This document shows positions 43,789 through 47,157 of a DNA stretch of 47,157 nt, piece after piece (position 1 is the stretch's first letter; each line of letters opens with the position of its first letter). A program made the position numbers and the translations under genes. Under the pieces are notes generated by a model. That model ran no database searches and was not told the origin of the DNA. It saw only the letters and a list, made by a program, of their open reading frames with translations. The DNA comes from Bacteroidaceae bacterium (lineage in GTDB: Bacteria > Bacteroidota > Bacteroidia > Bacteroidales > Bacteroidaceae). The DNA is taken from the NCBI GenBank assembly GCA_017448825.1, contig JAFSKR010000047.1, positions 1-47,157 of the forward strand. Reading direction: 5' to 3'.

Positions 43789-45534
43789 ATGATGAAAAGA
43801 AAAACCCTGTCCGTGTTAGTCACACTGATGGTAGCCACCACCGCAACAGCACAAGAAGGACCCACCATGGGATGGAGTTCATGGAACACGTATGGCGTGA
43901 ACATCAACGAAAACCTGATAAAGAGTCAAGCCAATGCAATGACATCGAAAGGATTGAAGACAGTGGGATTCGACCATATCAACATAGACGACGGCTACTT
44001 TGGCGGTCGCGACAAAGAAACAGGGCAACTGCTCATCCATCCCACACGCTTTCCCAATGGACTCAAAGGCATAGTGGAATACATCCACCAGAAAGGACTC
44101 AAAGCAGGCATCTACAGCGATGCCGGGCGCAACACCTGTGGCAGCATGTTCAACGGCGATGTCATAGGCAAAGGCGTGGGACTATATGAACACGACCAGC
44201 AAGATGCCGACTACTTTTTCAAGGAACTCGGATTCGACTTCATCAAAGTAGATTTCTGTGGAGGCTCCTACTATCATAATGAAGACCATCTGGTGCTCGA
44301 TGAGCAGGCACGCTATACCGCCATAGCCCAAGCCATTCGCAACACAGGGCGAACCGACATACGCATGAACGCCTGTCGTTGGGCATATCCAGGCACGTGG
44401 ATAGATGGAGCCGCCTTCTCTTGGCGAACCACAGGAGACATCGCCGACCGATGGAGCTCTGTGCGCGACATTCTGGCCGAAAACCTCTACCTCTCCGCCT
44501 ATTGCAGCAAAGGACACTACAACGACATGGATATGCTGGAAGTAGGACGCTCAATGACCGCCGAAGAAGACAAAACACACTTTGGAATGTGGTGCATCAT
44601 GAACTCACCCCTGCTGATAGGCTGCGACCTCACCACCATCAAGACCACCACATTAAACCTGCTGCGCAACAAAGAACTAATCGCATTAAACCAAGACACA
44701 CTCTACCAGCAAGCCTACATCGCAGGATACCAAAACGGATGCCATCTGATAGTCAAAGACCTCGAACAGCTCAATGGAACAAAACGAGCCCTTGCCCTCT
44801 ACAACCCCACCGACGAAGCCAAGCAAGCGACAGTCACATTCAGCGACATCGACCTAGCAGGTACAGTCACCCTGCGCGACGTTTTTGCAAAAAAAGACCT
44901 CGGCGAGTACACCCAAGCATACGAAGTGACTCTCCCCCCACACGGCACACGTATCTACGTGGCAGAAGCAGAAGAACGCCTAGAGCGCACACGCTACGAA
45001 GCCGAAACAGGCTACATCAGCGACTACCAAGAAATCAAGAACAACCAATCCGAAAAGACGGGCATCTATACAGCTGATGCCACCTGCTCAGGCGGCTACA
45101 AGGCAGGATGGTTAGGATGCAGCCAACAAAACGCACTCGAATGGCACAATGTATATAGTCAGGAAGGAGGCAAATACAAAATGACCATCGCCTACATCTC
45201 GGGAGAAAATCGCAACATCACCATCAGTGTCAACGGCCAGAAAGTGCAAACCGTTAGCGTCAACTCGGGCGGATGGAGCACAATAGGAAAAAAGACCATC
45301 ACCCTCCAGTTAGAGAAAGGTAGAAACACCATCACACTATCCAATCCTACCAACTGGATGCCCGACATCGACTACATGGAACTAATCCCCGTGATACCCA
45401 CAGACATCAAGAGCACAGAAGCCACAAAAACACCCCGCACCCTCTCTGAAGTCTACGACTTGCAAGGCCGAAAAGTGAAACAAGACACAGCCCGCGGCAT
45501 CGTCATCATAGGTGGACGTAAAACACACCGTTAA
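43789..45534 (+). CDS. GH27 alpha-galactosidase with C-terminal CBM
   Basis: A 581-aa secreted enzyme releasing terminal alpha-galactose. Signal peptide to about TATAQ (residue 22). The GH27 start GPTMGWSSWNTYG, the nucleophile D155 in FIKVDFCGG and the acid/base D217 in WRTTGDIADRW are in place, as is GHYNDMDMLEVG. Residues about 400-545 form a CBM35/6-like module (RYEAETG...GWLGCSQQNALEW). The end, VYDLQGRKV...GIVIIGGRK, is a short type IX-like tail. It could work with the GH98 enzyme on B-type or other alpha-galactosylated glycans, which is inference. The S41 gene lies 28 nt upstream. Confidence 0.88.
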   Translation: MMKRKTLSVLVTLMVATTATAQEGPTMGWSSWNTYGVNINENLIKSQANAMTSKGLKTVGFDHINIDDGYFGGRDKETGQLLIHPTRFPNGLKGIVEYIHQKGLKAGIYSDAGRNTCGSMFNGDVIGKGVGLYEHDQQDADYFFKELGFDFIKVDFCGGSYYHNEDHLVLDEQARYTAIAQAIRNTGRTDIRMNACRWAYPGTWIDGAAFSWRTTGDIADRWSSVRDILAENLYLSAYCSKGHYNDMDMLEVGRSMTAEEDKTHFGMWCIMNSPLLIGCDLTTIKTTTLNLLRNKELIALNQDTLYQQAYIAGYQNGCHLIVKDLEQLNGTKRALALYNPTDEAKQATVTFSDIDLAGTVTLRDVFAKKDLGEYTQAYEVTLPPHGTRIYVAEAEERLERTRYEAETGYISDYQEIKNNQSEKTGIYTADATCSGGYKAGWLGCSQQNALEWHNVYSQEGGKYKMTIAYISGENRNITISVNGQKVQTVSVNSGGWSTIGKKTITLQLEKGRNTITLSNPTNWMPDIDYMELIPVIPTDIKSTEATKTPRTLSEVYDLQGRKVKQDTARGIVIIGGRKTHR

Positions 45535-45654
45535 TCCTTTCCTCTTTCCCATTTCTTCTTTTTCATTTCTCATTTATCATTTAGCGAAGCGCATTTTTCA
45601 CCACATTACAAGAAAAAAAACGCACATTTCCATTACAGCCACACAAAAAAATTG

Positions 45655-45662
45655 TACCTTTG
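45655..45662 (+). promoter_or_regulatory. tRNA-Leu promoter -7 element
   Basis: TACCTTTG matches TAnnTTTG and ends 11 nt before the tRNA 5' end, a tight fit to a tRNA with almost no leader. Confidence 0.65.
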
Positions 45663-45673
45663 CACCCGCAAAC

Positions 45674-45754
45674 GCGCTTGTGGCGGAATTGGTAGACGCG
45701 CCAGACTTAGGATCTGGTATCTCCGATGTGCAGGTTCGAGTCCTGTCAGGCGCA
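45674..45754 (+). tRNA. tRNA-Leu (UAG)
   Basis: An 81-nt class II tRNA. The acceptor GCGCTTG pairs with CAGGCGC (one T.G pair). The anticodon arm CCAGA-CTTAGGA-TCTGG gives anticodon TAG, the long variable arm lies before the T arm (GCAGG-TTCGAGT-CCTGT), and A is the discriminator base. The CCA end is not encoded. Confidence 0.95.
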
Positions 45755-45760
45755 CAACAA

Positions 45761-45803
45761 AAGCACCAGCTACTCCGAAAACGAGGGCTGGTGCTTCTTT
45801 TTT
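45761..45803 (+). terminator. tRNA-Leu rho-independent terminator
   Basis: AAGCACCAGC (45761-45770) pairs perfectly with GCTGGTGCTT (45787-45796), followed by CTTTTTT. A standard intrinsic terminator. Confidence 0.85.
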
Positions 45804-46079
45804 GATGGCAACAATGCCAGGAGATGAAAAAGAGGTGGAATGTCAGTTGTGGTCGCCACGTATGGCGACCGCCGCCGAACACTGCTGCCGTCACGCGACT
45901 GCGGCCAGTCAGGGTGGCATTGTTTCCGCTGACTATCTATCTGCTCATGCGTCGTCTCTTAGTAGTTCAGCGTTCCGTCTGCTTGTAGAGGGCTCCTATC
46001 GGACTTTCGTCATTTGTCTTTGCTTGGGATCCCACTGTGATGAGCATTATCAGAGTGGAAATAACTGTTCTTACCGACA
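45804..46079. other. Gene-free stretch with inverted repeats
   Basis: No gene is supported. GGCAACAATGCCA (45807-45819) and TGGCATTGTTTCC (45915-45927) form an inverted repeat with one mismatch in 13, around an inner 8-bp hairpin (GGTCGCCA-CGTA-TGGCGACC). The shape recalls a small decayed mobile element. Confidence 0.45.
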
Positions 46080-46913
46080 TTAATGTGTTGCCTTCAGATA
46101 CTGGAGGTCGCCATACCAATAGCTGGCGGTGCAGCCGCCGTCGATGAGCAGGTCGGCACCGCTGATGAAGCGGCCACGGCTTGACATCAGGAACTCGGCA
46201 AGGTCGCCAACTTCGTCGGGTGTTCCGGCACGACGGGCGGGCATACCCTCAATCATCTTCAGGTAGCCGTCCTTGCGGGGACCGTGCAACTCGTCGTTGG
46301 CCAGAGGGGTGATGATGATGCCTGGGCTGATGCTGTTGATGGTGGCACCGCGACGTCCCCAACGAGTAGCCTCGTACATCACTCTCAAAACATTGCAACG
46401 CTTGGAATACTGGTAGGCTTTCAGCGTGTCGTCAATCTCCTTGATAAAGGCCAGTTCCAGCAGTTCGTCACACGGAGTCATAGCCAGTGCCTCGTTCTGC
46501 TCCTTTGGCAATGCAGGCAGTCGGTGGCCGCTCTGAGAGGAGATGATCACGCCACTGCCTCCCTCGGCAATCACCTTGCCGAACTCCTCCAACAGCACGC
46601 TTGTGCCGTAGAGGTCCACACGCAGAATCTCCTCCACGGGAGCCTGCGAGGGCGACACACCAGCGGCGTTCACCAGATACTTCACCTCGCCCTTGTTCGT
46701 TGCAAACTCCACCAGCGCGAGGATGTCAGCCTTCGAGCCGAGGTCGCACTTGATGGTTGAACACTCATAGCCCGCATCCTCCAGCGTCTTCGCTGCCCGC
46801 TCAGCGTTCTCCAAACTATAGTCGGCCAACACTACATGCTTTCCTGCCGACACTCTCCTGATGATGGCCTGCCCGATGCTGCCAGCACCTACTAATACTG
46901 ATACCTGTTTCAT
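46080..46913 (-). CDS. Short-chain dehydrogenase/reductase
   Basis: About 277 aa, Rossmann-fold SDR. The nucleotide loop is SVLVGAGSIGQAI, the structural NAAG motif is in LVNAAGVSP, the active-site Ser is in VIISSQSG and the Tyr/Lys pair in AYQYSKRCN. The C-terminal block DLAEFLMSSRGRFISGADLLIDGG is typical of classical SDRs, likely using NAD(H) or NADP(H). The start at 46913 lies 1 nt after the flavodoxin stop; 46925 would overlap it by 11 nt. The two genes are probably one transcript; an oxidoreductase pair is possible. Confidence 0.88.
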   Translation of the reverse strand: MKQVSVLVGAGSIGQAIIRRVSAGKHVVLADYSLENAERAAKTLEDAGYECSTIKCDLGSKADILALVEFATNKGEVKYLVNAAGVSPSQAPVEEILRVDLYGTSVLLEEFGKVIAEGGSGVIISSQSGHRLPALPKEQNEALAMTPCDELLELAFIKEIDDTLKAYQYSKRCNVLRVMYEATRWGRRGATINSISPGIIITPLANDELHGPRKDGYLKMIEGMPARRAGTPDEVGDLAEFLMSSRGRFISGADLLIDGGCTASYWYGDLQYLKATH

Positions 46914-46914
46914 C

Positions 46915-47157
46915 TTAGAATCCAATCTTTTTTAGCCATTTTTCTACTCTTTCCCTTCCACTGCGTACATCGTGGCCGTACATCGAGAACTCGCCCGTTA
47001 CGGTGGCGTTAGGATAAGCCTTCTTCACGTCCTTCACACAACTGCCCAGCCCAGAGCCTTCATGCGTGGTGAAGGGGATGATGGTTTTGCCATTCAGGTC
47101 GTACTTCTTGAAGAAGGTGAACATCACCTGAGGATAGGTTCCCCACCACACAGGACC
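46915..47157 (-). CDS. Flavodoxin-like protein, C-terminal part
   Basis: Partial: the gene runs off the right edge, so only the last about 80 residues are seen. YPQVMFTFFKKYDLNGKTII, PFTTHEGSGLGSCVKDVKKA and the end RERVEKWLKKIGF match the flavodoxin_4-type family found beside oxidoreductases in Bacteroidales. These bind FMN for electron transfer or quinone reduction. It is followed directly by the SDR gene. Confidence 0.8.
   Translation of the reverse strand, partial: GPVWWGTYPQVMFTFFKKYDLNGKTIIPFTTHEGSGLGSCVKDVKKAYPNATVTGEFSMYGHDVRSGRERVEKWLKKIGF

Noticed and set aside
45652-46083. 143-aa frame running over the tRNA and terminator
   Set aside because: It covers a tRNA gene and its terminator, so it cannot be a normal coding region.

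Overview
The window looks like chromosomal DNA of a Prevotella-type gut or rumen member of the Bacteroidales. The signs are promoters of the Bacteroidetes form (TAnnTTTG, sometimes with TTTG about 19 nt upstream), no Shine-Dalgarno sequences, lipoproteins with acidic residues just after the lipidated Cys, a TonB-dependent receptor with an N-terminal carboxypeptidase-like domain, and secreted proteins ending in a short tail like the type IX secretion C-terminal motif. Taxonomy is inferred from these features only.

Layout. 0-2.2 kb: a REP-associated (Y1/HUH) transposase carrying REP-like hairpins in its own coding sequence, then a 0.7-kb gene-free stretch with a near-consensus promoter and a promoter-bearing inverted-repeat element. 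2.2-15.7 kb: a 4223-aa secreted repeat protein with a surface lipoprotein 13 nt downstream that shares a small sequence module with it. 15.7-18.7 kb: a second copy of the promoter repeat, then a cupin lipoprotein, an APH-like kinase, a secreted tyrosine phosphatase and a small HD alarmone hydrolase. 18.8-24.4 kb: an NMT1-like binding protein, a sensor with fused PP2C phosphatase and RsbW-like kinase, a STAS protein, a RelA/SpoT-type synthetase and a cytidylate-kinase-like protein behind a third, shortened promoter repeat. 24.4-33 kb: a lipoprotein, a condensation-like acyltransferase, an amino-acid ABC transporter fused into one polypeptide with its binding-protein lobes in reversed order, a second APH-like kinase and a TonB-dependent receptor ending at a perfect 25-bp inverted repeat. 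33-36.2 kb (minus): a GH98 enzyme. 36.6-41.9 kb: pta-ackA and a topoisomerase IV/gyrase A-type subunit. 41.9-45.5 kb: a DUF3316-like protein, an S41 peptidase lipoprotein and a GH27 alpha-galactosidase in C-rich sequence. 45.6-47.2 kb: tRNA-Leu(UAG) with its own promoter and terminator, then on the minus strand a flavodoxin-like gene cut by the window edge, followed by an SDR.

How the parts fit. The 18-24 kb block contains genes to remove (HD hydrolase) and make (synthetase) an alarmone, placed around a complete partner-switching module, so it may couple an envelope signal to alarmone level. GH98 and GH27 are secreted glycan hydrolases and could act on the same galactose-containing glycan. 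The strongest candidates for something undescribed are the single-chain ABC transporter with permuted binding lobes, the alarmone/partner-switching locus, the transposase with internal REP-like hairpins, and the promoter-carrying intergenic repeat.
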